Below, one piece after another: positions 17,078 to 25,517 of a stretch of 64,000 bases of DNA; within the stretch, counting starts at the first letter, position 1, and each line of letters starts with the position of its first letter. The position numbers and the translations under genes were made by a program. A model generated the notes under the pieces. The model searched no databases, had not been told where the DNA came from, and worked only from the letters and a program-made list of their open reading frames with translations. This stretch comes from an uncultured Marvinbryantia sp. (GTDB lineage: Bacteria; Bacillota; Clostridia; Lachnospirales; Lachnospiraceae): positions 82,757-146,756 of the forward strand of contig NZ_CAJKOX010000004.1 of the NCBI RefSeq assembly GCF_905201705.1. Direction: 5' to 3'.

Positions 17078-17393
17078 ACTGCACGAGCAGCATATAGAGA
17101 ACCGTTCCGCCGGCGATCGAGAGAAGCATCTGCCGTTTCCACAGATGCAGCGCGATCACTGCCGCAATCGAGATCAGCTCCGGCAGGGCATGACTTCCGG
17201 AAAAAACGGAAACATTTTTCAGGCAGTAGATGATCAGCATTCCAAATACTGCCGCCGGAAGCACCTTGCCGAGATACTGTATATATTTAGGCGTCGGTTT
17301 CCCTGCCGGAAAGAGCAGAAACGGCAGGAACCGCGTCAGCATCGTTCCCAGGACAACTACACCGATCGTTATGATCTGCTGCGTGAGCGTCAT
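17067..17393 (-). CDS. azlD: AzlD domain protein, branched-chain amino acid exporter subunit
   Basis: The 108-residue protein has four hydrophobic segments and the LTRFLPFLLFPAG stretch typical of AzlD. AzlC and AzlD together form a branched-chain amino acid exporter in the membrane. Its ATG overlaps the azlC stop by four bases (ATGA), indicating translational coupling, and GGAGG precedes it. The end runs into the convergent polyferredoxin gene. Confidence 0.88.
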   Translation of the reverse strand: MTLTQQIITIGVVVLGTMLTRFLPFLLFPAGKPTPKYIQYLGKVLPAAVFGMLIIYCLKNVSVFSGSHALPELISIAAVIALHLWKRQMLLSIAGGTVLYMLLVQFIF

Positions 17394-18094
17394 AGCTGCA
17401 CCGCCTCCTCTCTCTCAAATTTCCCACGCAAAAGCGTCAGTACGCCGAGTATTCCCAGCATGGACGGGATGATAAAATTGTCAGCCCCGAAAGCGACCAG
17501 GCACAGAAGCGATATCGCAATTCCCAGGAGCGCGCTGGTGTGATCTTTATCCTTCAGCCATTGCTCCATAAAGATCACCACAAACATTGCCGTCATTACA
17601 AAATCCAGTCCCTCCGTGTTGAAGGTCAGAAAAGAGCCGAAAATCCCGCCAAGCGTCGCTCCCAGAAACCAGTAGCACTGGTTGAGAAGGGTGACGGCGG
17701 TCATAAACCAGCCGCGGTCCACGTCCTCCGGTATCTTCGCGGTATAATTGATGGAAAATGTCTCATCACACATTCCAAAGATCAGATAAAACTTTTTCCA
17801 GCCTGTCCCCTTAAATTTGTCCAACATAGAGATGCCGTAAAACAGGTGGCGCGCATTGATCATCAGCGTCATCACAAACGCCTGCAGCGGATCGAATGCC
17901 CCGAGAAGCATATTGCAGGTAACAAATTCCATGGAACCGGCGAAAATCGTGATACTCATCACCATCGGATACCAGAAGCTAAACCCCGATACATTCATAT
18001 AGATCCCGTAGGTCAGACCGAGAAACCAGAACCCGGCAAAAATCGGAATGGTATGCGGAAACGCCGTAATAAACGCCTTTTTTATCTTTTCCAC
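17390..18094 (-). CDS. azlC: AzlC family branched-chain amino acid exporter subunit
   Basis: The 234-residue membrane protein has the AzlC features: FPHTIPIFAGFWFLGLTYGI at the start, FAGSMEFVTCNML near residue 52, and RHLFYGISMLDKFKG near residue 83, with several further membrane segments. Translation appears to begin at GTG 18094, with GAGGGG upstream. It follows the substrate-binding protein gene by 10 bases and is coupled to azlD. Transport of valine, leucine or isoleucine is inferred from characterised homologues; related AzlCD pairs may carry other amino acids. Confidence 0.9.
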   Translation of the reverse strand: MEKIKKAFITAFPHTIPIFAGFWFLGLTYGIYMNVSGFSFWYPMVMSITIFAGSMEFVTCNMLLGAFDPLQAFVMTLMINARHLFYGISMLDKFKGTGWKKFYLIFGMCDETFSINYTAKIPEDVDRGWFMTAVTLLNQCYWFLGATLGGIFGSFLTFNTEGLDFVMTAMFVVIFMEQWLKDKDHTSALLGIAISLLCLVAFGADNFIIPSMLGILGVLTLLRGKFEREEAVQL

Positions 18095-18104
18095 TCTCGA
18101 CCCC

Positions 18105-19064
18105 TCACTCCATCTGCAATTCTACATAGTCTTCCGGGATTTCCAGATTAAGCTTTTCACAAATTTCCTTATTGTATTCCTTCGTTACCTCCGGCGCATA
18201 TTCGATCGGCATCCCAGAGATATCCTCTCCGTCCGCAAGAATGCGGATCGCCATCTGCCCGGTGGTATAACCGAGATCATAATAGTCAATGGAAAGCGTC
18301 GCCACCCCACAGCTCCGGCAGATGCCTTCCTCCCCGGCAACTACCGGGATCCCCGCCGGAATGCACACGTTGGCGATCAGCTCCGCATTCGCCGCCGCAG
18401 TATTGTCCGTCGGGACAAAGATCACATCGCATTCCTGTGTCGCGCTTGTGGTCACGGAAGCAAGATCATTGGAATCCGCAAAGCCAAATTCTTTGCAGGT
18501 ATAGCCGCGCGCCTGCAGCTCGTCCGTCATCACGCCAATCTGATACTCGGAGTTCGGCTCTGCCGAGCAGTAGAGAAGCCCCACCGTCTCTGCCTCCGGA
18601 AACAGCTCCTGGATCATTGCCGCCTGCTGGTCGAGCGGGGCAAGATCGGAGGTGCCTGAAATGTTTCCGCCTACCGTGCCGTCAAAATCATCCAGCTGCA
18701 GCGCCGCCTCATATTTTGTGACCGATGTTCCCAGTATCGGGATCTGATTGGTAGCGGTGGCTGCCGTCTGCAGGGAAGCCGTGGCGTTTGCCAGGATCAG
18801 ATCCACATTTCCCGCCACAAAATTATTTATAATCGTAGAGCACAGATAGAAATCGCCCTGCGCATTCTGCTCCTCAATGATAACACTATCGCCGAATTTC
18901 TCCGTCAGCGCATCCTTAAAGCCCTGTGTCGCACTGTCCAGCGCTTCATGCTGTATCAGCTGACAAATGCCGACATGAAATGTCTCCTCCGCCTGTACCG
19001 CACCTCCGATGCATCCTGCCATTGCCGCCGCAGCGGCTGCCGTCATCCAGAATCTTTTTTTCAT
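18105..19064 (-). CDS. ABC-type substrate-binding protein (ABC_sub_bind/TrpX-like), probable lipoprotein
   Basis: The 319-residue protein has a signal peptide with a possible lipobox (AMAGC near residue 18) and then a periplasmic-binding fold of the PF04392 type: FHVGICQLIQHEALDSATQG, ANATASLQTAATAT near residue 94, LLYCSAEPNSEYQ near residue 160, and FVPTDNTAAAN. Such proteins usually work with a dedicated permease and ATPase and often bind aromatic amino acids. Here the next genes are azlC and azlD instead, and no ABC permease is nearby. ATG 19064 is preferred over 19085 by ribosome-site spacing. Confidence 0.88.
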   Translation of the reverse strand: MKKRFWMTAAAAAAMAGCIGGAVQAEETFHVGICQLIQHEALDSATQGFKDALTEKFGDSVIIEEQNAQGDFYLCSTIINNFVAGNVDLILANATASLQTAATATNQIPILGTSVTKYEAALQLDDFDGTVGGNISGTSDLAPLDQQAAMIQELFPEAETVGLLYCSAEPNSEYQIGVMTDELQARGYTCKEFGFADSNDLASVTTSATQECDVIFVPTDNTAAANAELIANVCIPAGIPVVAGEEGICRSCGVATLSIDYYDLGYTTGQMAIRILADGEDISGMPIEYAPEVTKEYNKEICEKLNLEIPEDYVELQME

Positions 19065-19183
19065 CCTCTCAATCCTCCCAGTCAAGTTCTTCCTGCCGCC
19101 GTATCAAAGAGTCCTGATGCCTCCTGTCCGGCAACATTACAATCTATAAGGATAGTATAATGCGGTTTTAGCAATTTGTAAAA

Positions 19184-19873
19184 TTATTTCTGATTACATC
19201 TGATATAACCCAACGCTTCCTCCCGGCTCAGCGAAAAATATTTCTGTAGTTTGTCTGCAATTGATTCCGTTGTTTTTCCCTCCTCCTGATTTTCCCGTAT
19301 CATCGCCCCGATTCCCCGACTGAGTCCCTGGCTTATTCCCTGACTTATTCCCTGGCTTATTCCAATAATTTTTCCTTCTTCTACTCCAGATTTATAATGG
19401 TCCTCAAACGCTTTGCACATAATTGCCCGCTCTCCTTTCCTTTTTAAATCATTATAGTAATCCAGATGTCCTGTCAATGCAAAAATCAGACGATTGGTAT
19501 CCTCCGGCAATGCTTCGTATATATCCCGTTTTTCCTGTAGATAACGCTGCATTTCTTTTTCGTCATTCCGCCTTTGCAGAATTTCAAATACCTCTCGCCA
19601 GCCTCCCGAAAACCATGCCGCATCCACATTTTCCGGCGTAACCAGAAGCATGGCATATGGTCTGACATACTTTTTCAACCACTTAAACTCCTCCGGTATC
19701 TTCACCATATCAGCCAAATCTGTCGGTCCGCTCCAGATTTGTGCTCCATAATAAAACACGATAGTGATTACCGGTGCCAGCACACCGTTTACAAAGTCAC
19801 AGAAATGCCGGCTGTTTTCCTGATACTCTTTTAAAATAATATCTTTTTCCTGCAAATAAGCTCCTCCATGCAT
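19184..19873 (-). pseudogene. Rpn/PD-(D/E)XK transposase-like family remnant with internal deletion
   Basis: The 229-residue frame resembles Rpn-type recombination-promoting nucleases: an N terminus EKDIILKEYQENSRHFCDFVNG, then PVITIVFYYGAQIWSGP, and a C-terminal tail with GISQ repeats (about residues 171-186) and an acidic helix. In intact relatives some 70-100 residues, including the catalytic core, lie between the FVNG-like and PVITIV-like parts; here they are directly joined at residue 31. The frame is open but the nuclease centre appears missing, so this is probably a decayed copy. The gene looks more AT-rich than its neighbours. Confidence 0.6.
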
Positions 19874-20190
19874 TCATTTTGATTTTTCTGAAATGTGCAG
19901 CCGAACGGCTTTGAATTGTAATCCAGAAACTACAGATAACACATTTTCAATGAGCTTATCATATCACAGATCCTTCCATTTTGCAATATTTATTTTAATG
20001 TTGTATATTAATTATAATATGTTATTGTTTATAATGCAAGTAGAAAATAAATTCCTTTTTCCAAAATACTTGCCACCAGACCGGTTTTTCTGTATACTAA
20101 ACACAGCACAAACGACCGGGCACCGGGAGCAGACGCAAAAGTGCGTCATTGCCCGGCGCCGTGTATGTTTCAAGGGAGGCTTTGTATATC
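19874..20190. other. AT-rich intergenic region before plsC
   Basis: This 317-base stretch holds AT-rich DNA of no recognised function up to about 20060, then the plsC promoter (20070-20098) and, in the leader, a hairpin built on GACGCA/TGCGTC near 20122-20137 with flanking CCGGGC/GCCCGG pairing. No gene is supported. Confidence 0.45.
20070..20098 (+). promoter_or_regulatory. Promoter of plsC
   Basis: TTGCCA (20070-20075) and TATACT (20093-20098) are separated by 17 bases, upstream of a leader of about 85 bases. Confidence 0.65.
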
Positions 20191-20919
20191 ATGATACGTT
20201 TTCTCATTGTTGCAGTTACTGTTATCGGTTTTCTGATTCTTTCCATTCCAATTCTGATTGTGGAATGGATCATCGGAAAATTCAATCCGCGCGCGCGGGA
20301 TATTTCTTCCCTGCGGATCATTCAGGCCGTGTTCCGGTTTATTCTCTGGGAAACCGGGGCGAAAATCACGGTAATCGGTTACGAAAATGTTCCAAAGGAC
20401 GAAGCGGTTCTCTATGTTGGAAACCACAGAAGCTATTTTGATATTCTGATGACCTACTGCCGTTGTCCGGGACTGACCGGCTACGTGGCAAAGGACAGCA
20501 TGGAAAAGATCCCGCTGCTCTCCACCTGGATGAAGCGTCTGCACTGCCTGTTTCTGAACCGGACGGATATTAAACAGGGATTAAAAACAATCCTCACCGG
20601 TATCCAGAAAATCAAAGACGGAATTTCCATCTGCATCTTTCCGGAGGGCACCAGAAACCATGAGCCGGAGCTGCTTCCATTTAAAGAAGGCAGTCTGAAG
20701 ATGGCGGAGAAAACAGGCTGTGCGATCATTCCGATGGCGATCACAAATTCCGACAATATTTTTGAAAATCACATTCCAAAAATCAAACCGGTGCATGTCA
20801 CCCTGGAATATGGCAAGCCAATTTATCCGAAAGAGCTGAGCAAGGAAGAGAAAAAATTTCTTGGCGCCTATACCCGCAGTGTGATCCAGGACATGCTAAA
20901 CAATCATACAGTTTCCTGA
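20191..20919 (+). CDS. plsC: 1-acyl-sn-glycerol-3-phosphate acyltransferase
   Basis: The 242-residue enzyme transfers an acyl chain to lysophosphatidic acid, giving phosphatidic acid for membrane lipids. A membrane segment spans residues 3-25. The catalytic HX4D is NHRSYFD (H79, D84), the substrate motif FPEGTRN lies near residue 152, and an IIPMAI segment follows near 180. Translation starts at ATG 20191 with GGGAGG upstream; the longer frame from 20149 is not needed. It is a single-gene unit with its own promoter and a terminator shared with the opposing DUF1002 gene. Confidence 0.93.
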   Translation: MIRFLIVAVTVIGFLILSIPILIVEWIIGKFNPRARDISSLRIIQAVFRFILWETGAKITVIGYENVPKDEAVLYVGNHRSYFDILMTYCRCPGLTGYVAKDSMEKIPLLSTWMKRLHCLFLNRTDIKQGLKTILTGIQKIKDGISICIFPEGTRNHEPELLPFKEGSLKMAEKTGCAIIPMAITNSDNIFENHIPKIKPVHVTLEYGKPIYPKELSKEEKKFLGAYTRSVIQDMLNNHTVS

Positions 20920-20937
20920 CAAATTTATCAAAAAACC

Positions 20938-20972
20938 AAGGAGCCGCGGCATTTCTGCCGCAGCTCCTTTTT
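20938..20972. terminator. Bidirectional terminator between plsC and the DUF1002 gene
   Basis: AAGGAGC, a bulge, GCGGCA, loop TTTC, TGCCGC, a bulge, GCTCCTT forms a strong stem with T runs on both strands. It ends both convergent transcripts. Confidence 0.9.
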
Positions 20973-21014
20973 AACGTCTCCAAGCCATAATCCTGTTATC
21001 CAAAAGCTTCTCCT

Positions 21015-21056
21015 GGAAATTTCCCATCTCTTCCTAGAAATTTCCCATCTCTTCCT
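21015..21056. repeat. 21-base tandem duplication at the 3' end of the DUF1002 gene
   Basis: Units at 21015-21035 and 21036-21056 differ only at their first base. In the gene's frame this doubles the peptide EEMGNF plus one codon; that codon is CAG in one unit and the TAG stop in the other. Reading through TAG would add 20 residues up to TAA at 20971-20973, next to the terminator. Confidence 0.85.
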
Positions 21057-22962
21057 CGAAATCCGCAAATTCATCGAGCACTTCCGCGTCAGGATCTTCC
21101 GCGCTGCTCTCATCAAATTCAAGCTCTGCTCCATCCGCCGCATCCGGCTCATCCAGGCTCTCCGCGTCTGCAGCTTCCTGCTCAGCCCCGGTATCCTCTA
21201 CTTTATAAGCATCCTCCAGAACTCCCATGATGCGATCGTAAAGAACCACCTTATCCGCGTCCTCCAGATAGCTGTCTGCAAGGAAGTTTTCGGAATCCAT
21301 AAAGATCAGTCTTCTCACGTATTTATCGAGCTGCACCATCTCCTCATCCTCATAGGATTTATCCGGCGCCTGTGCTTCGGTATCTGCGATAATCGTCTGG
21401 CTGATCGTCGGATCTACTGCTTCTTCCATCTCTACGGAATCCACGCCCAGCGTCAGCACCTTTATGAGATACTGCTCTACCTTCTTCGGAAGAACCTGCG
21501 CCGCTGTTTCCGTAAGATATACCTGCGACGTGCCGTCCTCGCTGCTGATCGTCGTGCTGCTAAACGCAAGATCCAGATCCGCCTTCACTTCATCATAAAG
21601 TGCACGGTCCTCACCCTGCAGATTTTCCTCTGCCACAACGACCGGCTCCTCAAACAGCTCTGTTTCCGTTGCTTCCGTCTCCAGCGCTGCCGGTTCTGTT
21701 TCCTGTGCCTCCGTCTCCAGCGCTGCCGGTTCCGTTTCCTGCACTGCCGGGTCGGTCTCCTGCGGCGCCTCCGTCTCAGACGCACCGTCGATATTATCCA
21801 GGATCAGCACATCGTCACCCTGCTGTGTCTCGGTCTCTTCCGGAAGCGTCTCTTCTGCTTCCGTTTCGTCTGTCGTAAATACCGGATCTTCTATGTTGAT
21901 CGTTCCGTCATCGGTTGCTTCCGGGATGCCGAATTCATTTTCCGTCTCCTGCTCAGACTGCTCCTGCACAGTCTGCGTGGTGTCCTCCTCGGAAACAACA
22001 TTTCCGTCGCCCTCCAGTGCCGAAGGATCGGTATTATCCAGAATATTGTCTTCCTCTGTATCGTCAACCACGATCACTGCGCCGTCATCATCCTCTTCCA
22101 GATCCGCCTTCGCAGCTTCCTCCGCAGCCGCTTCCGCTTCCTGTGCGCGCTGCTCAGCCTCCTGCTGCTTTTCCTCAGAAGCGCCCGCGTCGCCGGCTAC
22201 GTTTGCCTGTACGCGCTCCAGCGTTGCCTGCAGCTGGATGATATCGTACTCCTGCTCCGCGATCTGCTGCATCAGCTCTGCGATCTCTTCGCTCTGATCG
22301 TCATTAATGGTGATGTCGTAATCATTTGACACCTCATTGACGATATTCGTGATTTCTTCAATATTTGTAACATTCTTTTCAATAACCTGGATCTTCGTCT
22401 CGTTGATCACCGCAGTCGCCTTGCTCTGTCCGACCTCGTTCGCCAGGTTTCCGGTCGTCACCAGCTCCTGGTTTGCAAGCTCTACTTTAACGGGATCAAG
22501 CGTCTGTTTGCTCGCCTGCTCGTAAGCCATGATAACGCCGGTGAGCGCTCCGGTGCCGGATACCTTAAACGGGCATGCCGCAACCACCTGGCAGTTTGTC
22601 ACGCCGGAGGTTGACAGGGTGGACGCGATCATGTTGCATGTTACCCACTCCAGATTTGCCGTCTTTACCTGGATGCCGCCCGAGCTGGTCGGCGCTACCA
22701 GCGCACAGCTGTATGTATAGTTTCCGATCTGCTCCAGCGGAACATAAGAGCCAAGATGGTTTCTCTCATCGGTATTGTTGATGTAAATAACATCTACGCC
22801 ATCATAGGTCACGCCGAAATACCGCATCATGGTGTCCTTCTGATCCTGCGACAGATCCGCGCCCAGCGTAACTACCTTGCGGCTGTCCGCCATCGCCGGA
22901 ACCGCACTGACAAGCACAGTCGCCAGTGCAAGAATCATACTGCTGACAAGTTTCTTCTTCAT
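21034..22962 (-). CDS. DUF1002 domain protein with long acidic C-terminal region
   Basis: The 642-residue exported protein has a signal peptide (cleavage near PAMADS) and an N-terminal DUF1002 domain to about residue 250 (VVTLGADLSQDQK, then YFGV and NLEWVTCNMIASTLS). It continues as a coiled-coil rich in Gln/Glu, then a low-complexity region with ETEPAALETEA-type repeats, and ends with another acidic segment. The function of DUF1002 is unknown; an envelope location is inferred. ATG 22962 has GGAGG at better spacing than the ATG two codons earlier. It follows murF by 20 bases. Its TAG stop lies in a 21-base tandem duplication. Confidence 0.85.
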   Translation of the reverse strand: MKKKLVSSMILALATVLVSAVPAMADSRKVVTLGADLSQDQKDTMMRYFGVTYDGVDVIYINNTDERNHLGSYVPLEQIGNYTYSCALVAPTSSGGIQVKTANLEWVTCNMIASTLSTSGVTNCQVVAACPFKVSGTGALTGVIMAYEQASKQTLDPVKVELANQELVTTGNLANEVGQSKATAVINETKIQVIEKNVTNIEEITNIVNEVSNDYDITINDDQSEEIAELMQQIAEQEYDIIQLQATLERVQANVAGDAGASEEKQQEAEQRAQEAEAAAEEAAKADLEEDDDGAVIVVDDTEEDNILDNTDPSALEGDGNVVSEEDTTQTVQEQSEQETENEFGIPEATDDGTINIEDPVFTTDETEAEETLPEETETQQGDDVLILDNIDGASETEAPQETDPAVQETEPAALETEAQETEPAALETEATETELFEEPVVVAEENLQGEDRALYDEVKADLDLAFSSTTISSEDGTSQVYLTETAAQVLPKKVEQYLIKVLTLGVDSVEMEEAVDPTISQTIIADTEAQAPDKSYEDEEMVQLDKYVRRLIFMDSENFLADSYLEDADKVVLYDRIMGVLEDAYKVEDTGAEQEAADAESLDEPDAADGAELEFDESSAEDPDAEVLDEFADFEEEMGNF

Positions 22963-22982
22963 ATCCATATCCTCCTTATAAA

Positions 22983-24353
22983 TTATCTTTTTGTAAGTGC
23001 CTCCACAATTTTTTCAAAATGCATTGCATGGGACGCCTTCACCAGCACGGTGTCGCCAGCCCGGATAACTCCTTTCATCGCTTCCAGAGCTTCGTCTACC
23101 GTATCCACCGTGATCACCTGCTTTCCCGGATCGAGCTGCCGGATCGTCTCCGCCATACAGCGGCACAGCGCTCCAACACAGAAAAATACCGGTATATCCA
23201 GCTCAGCGGCAAATCTTCCGACCTCCTCATGAAGCTGCCGCTCTTCGCCGCCAAGCTCCCCCATGTCTCCGAGAATCGCCACCTTCCTGCCCGCGGCGTC
23301 CGCAAGCACGCCCAGAGACGCCTTCATCGACATCGGATTGGCATTGTAGCAGTCGTCCACTATCGTGATGCCATTTTCTTCGATAATGTGGAATCTGCCG
23401 TCAAGCGCCTGCAGCTTTTCGATACCGCGCCGGATCTCCTCATAACTCATGCCAAGCGCCCTGCCAACTGCCGTTGCAGCCAGCGCGTTCAGCACCATGT
23501 GATATCCGGGAATGGGAATCGTCACAGCAAAGCTTTCTGTCCCGTCATGAATTTTGCACTTTACTCCCTTTAAGCCCACATTTTCGATGTCTGTTGCACG
23601 GATGCCGCGCTCACTCTCAATGCCGAAAAACTGCGGCACGATTTCTTTGACCTCCTTTAATGTGGACAATTTATCATCATCCCCGTTCAGAACGATTTTT
23701 CCGTCGGGGGCAATGAAATCAAATATTTCCGACTTCGCCCGCAGCACGCCGTCGCGGTCGCCCAGAAACTCCAGATGACAGGTGCCGATGTTCGTGATCA
23801 CGCAGATATCCGGTCGGGCAATCTTACTTAAACGGTGCATTTCTCCGAAATGGTTGATACCCATCTCCAGAACCGCCACCTCATCCTCCTCGCGCAGTCC
23901 GAAAACAGTGAGCGGCAAACCAAGCTCATTGTTGAAATTGCCGGGCGTTTTCAGTACCCGGTATCTTTCCGAGAGTACACTGGCGATCATCTCCTTCGTG
24001 CTGGTCTTTCCGACGCTGCCGGTGATCCCGACCACCTTTACAGCAAGCTGCTTCCGGTAAAACTCTGCGATCGCCATCAGCGCCTTTAAGGTGGATCCCA
24101 CGCGGATATACGCGCCTTTTTCCTCCTCCGGCTCCTTTTCACAGAGCACGCAGAGCGCTCCCTGCGCATAGACCTGCGGAATGAACCTGTGACCGTCCAC
24201 ATGCTCTCCGGGAATCGCTGCAAACAGACTGCCCTCCTTCGCCTTCCGGCTGTCGGTGACGATGTCGGCCACCTCCCGGGTGCGGTCAGCGTCGCTTCCG
24301 ACATATATGCCGCCGCAGGCTTTTGCAATATTTTCCAATGTGAGATTTTTCAT
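22983..24353 (-). CDS. murF: UDP-N-acetylmuramoyl-tripeptide--D-alanyl-D-alanine ligase
   Basis: MurF joins D-Ala-D-Ala to the UDP-MurNAc tripeptide in the cytoplasm, completing the peptidoglycan pentapeptide. The 456-residue product has the N-terminal uridine-binding part (DSRKAKEGSLFAAIPGE), the ATP loop GITGSVGKTSTKE (residues 109-121), EMGINHFGEM, TNIGTCHLEFLG, and the C-terminal DDCYNANPMSM and ILGDMGELG motifs. The start at ATG 24353 sits 4 bases after the ddl stop with CGAGG inside the end of ddl, so the two are coupled, matching the substrate link between them. Confidence 0.97.
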   Translation of the reverse strand: MKNLTLENIAKACGGIYVGSDADRTREVADIVTDSRKAKEGSLFAAIPGEHVDGHRFIPQVYAQGALCVLCEKEPEEEKGAYIRVGSTLKALMAIAEFYRKQLAVKVVGITGSVGKTSTKEMIASVLSERYRVLKTPGNFNNELGLPLTVFGLREEDEVAVLEMGINHFGEMHRLSKIARPDICVITNIGTCHLEFLGDRDGVLRAKSEIFDFIAPDGKIVLNGDDDKLSTLKEVKEIVPQFFGIESERGIRATDIENVGLKGVKCKIHDGTESFAVTIPIPGYHMVLNALAATAVGRALGMSYEEIRRGIEKLQALDGRFHIIEENGITIVDDCYNANPMSMKASLGVLADAAGRKVAILGDMGELGGEERQLHEEVGRFAAELDIPVFFCVGALCRCMAETIRQLDPGKQVITVDTVDEALEAMKGVIRAGDTVLVKASHAMHFEKIVEALTKR

Positions 24354-24357
24354 AAAA

Positions 24358-25389
24358 TTACCTCGACACCTCAATCAGTTTTTCGCACAGATCCGCAAAG
24401 CTCATGCCGACTGCCGCTGCCTCCTGCGGAAGCAGGCTGGTCGGCGTCATGCCCGGAAGAGTGTTTGCTTCCAGACAGTACATGCCGCCGTTTTCATCCA
24501 TCATAAAATCCATGCGCGCGTAGCTTTCCAGGCGAAGCGTATGATACGCCTTTACAGCGATCTCCTGCATCTTTTTTGTAAGTTCTTCACCAAGCGGCGC
24601 CGGACACGTCTCGATCGTACTCCCTGCCTGATATTTGTTTTTGTAATCGTAGAAACCGGAAATCGGGGCGATCTCCACGATCGGATACGCCTCGCCGTCG
24701 ATCACGCCTACCGTATATTCCTTTCCGCTGATGTACTGCTCCACGATCAGCTTATCCTCGTAGGTAAAGCCGTTTCTGACTGCCTCTTCAAATTCCTCTT
24801 CTGTATTTACAATGTAAACGCCCACGCTGGAACCGCCGCACGCCGTCTTTACCACGCACGGAAGTCCTGCGCCAAGCTCCTCTGCGCTCTTCGGCGCATC
24901 CGTTTTTTCAATGATCACGCCTGCCGGAGTCGGCACGCCGTTTTCACGGAACATCTGCTTCGTGATGGTCTTATCCATCGCAAGCGCGCTGCCGAGATAG
25001 CCGCTTCCGGTATAGGCGATGCCAAGCAGGTCAAACGCCGCCTGGATCCTTCCGTCCTCGCCGCACGCTCCATGCAGCGCCAGAAATACCATATCTGCCG
25101 CCCTGCACACATCAAGCACGTTCGGACCAAAAAATCCCCTTTGCGCCGCCTTTATCTTCCCGATTGAATCGTTAAAGCTTCTTATGTACGCCGCCTCGCG
25201 CTCAACGTCATATTCCTGCGCAAATGCGGTTTCCGCCTGCAGACCTTCCTTTCCGCAGAACACGTCAAGCAGGATCGCCTGGTGCCCTTTGCTGCGCAGC
25301 GCCTCGCACACCTTGGTGCCGGACACAATAGAAACGTCGCGCTCCGTGCTGGTTCCTCCTGCCAGAACTACAATTTTCATTCCTTCCAT
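24358..25389 (-). CDS. ddl: D-alanine--D-alanine ligase
   Basis: Ddl makes the D-Ala-D-Ala dipeptide used by MurF. The 343-residue ATP-grasp enzyme shows KIVVLAGGTSTERDVSIVSG at the N terminus, ALHGACGEDGRIQ near residue 95, AYTGSGYLGSALAMDK near 125, LPCVVKTACGGSSVG near 175, and the metal-binding CLEANTLPGMTPTSLLPQ near the C terminus. I take ATG 25389 with GGAGG four bases upstream; ATG 25380 is also possible. The longer frame to 25488 lacks homology-like sequence. It heads the ddl-murF-DUF1002 operon. Confidence 0.96.
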   Translation of the reverse strand: MEGMKIVVLAGGTSTERDVSIVSGTKVCEALRSKGHQAILLDVFCGKEGLQAETAFAQEYDVEREAAYIRSFNDSIGKIKAAQRGFFGPNVLDVCRAADMVFLALHGACGEDGRIQAAFDLLGIAYTGSGYLGSALAMDKTITKQMFRENGVPTPAGVIIEKTDAPKSAEELGAGLPCVVKTACGGSSVGVYIVNTEEEFEEAVRNGFTYEDKLIVEQYISGKEYTVGVIDGEAYPIVEIAPISGFYDYKNKYQAGSTIETCPAPLGEELTKKMQEIAVKAYHTLRLESYARMDFMMDENGGMYCLEANTLPGMTPTSLLPQEAAAVGMSFADLCEKLIEVSR

Positions 25390-25517
25390 CTCGCCTCCCT
25401 CTTTATAGGAAACGACAAAACGATTCTCGTTTTCCTCGTTTGCTATAAGTATACCTAAAAGGAAGTCACAATACAAGTGTATCATCACTTCCTTTATCTT
25501 AAATATTTATTAGTTTT

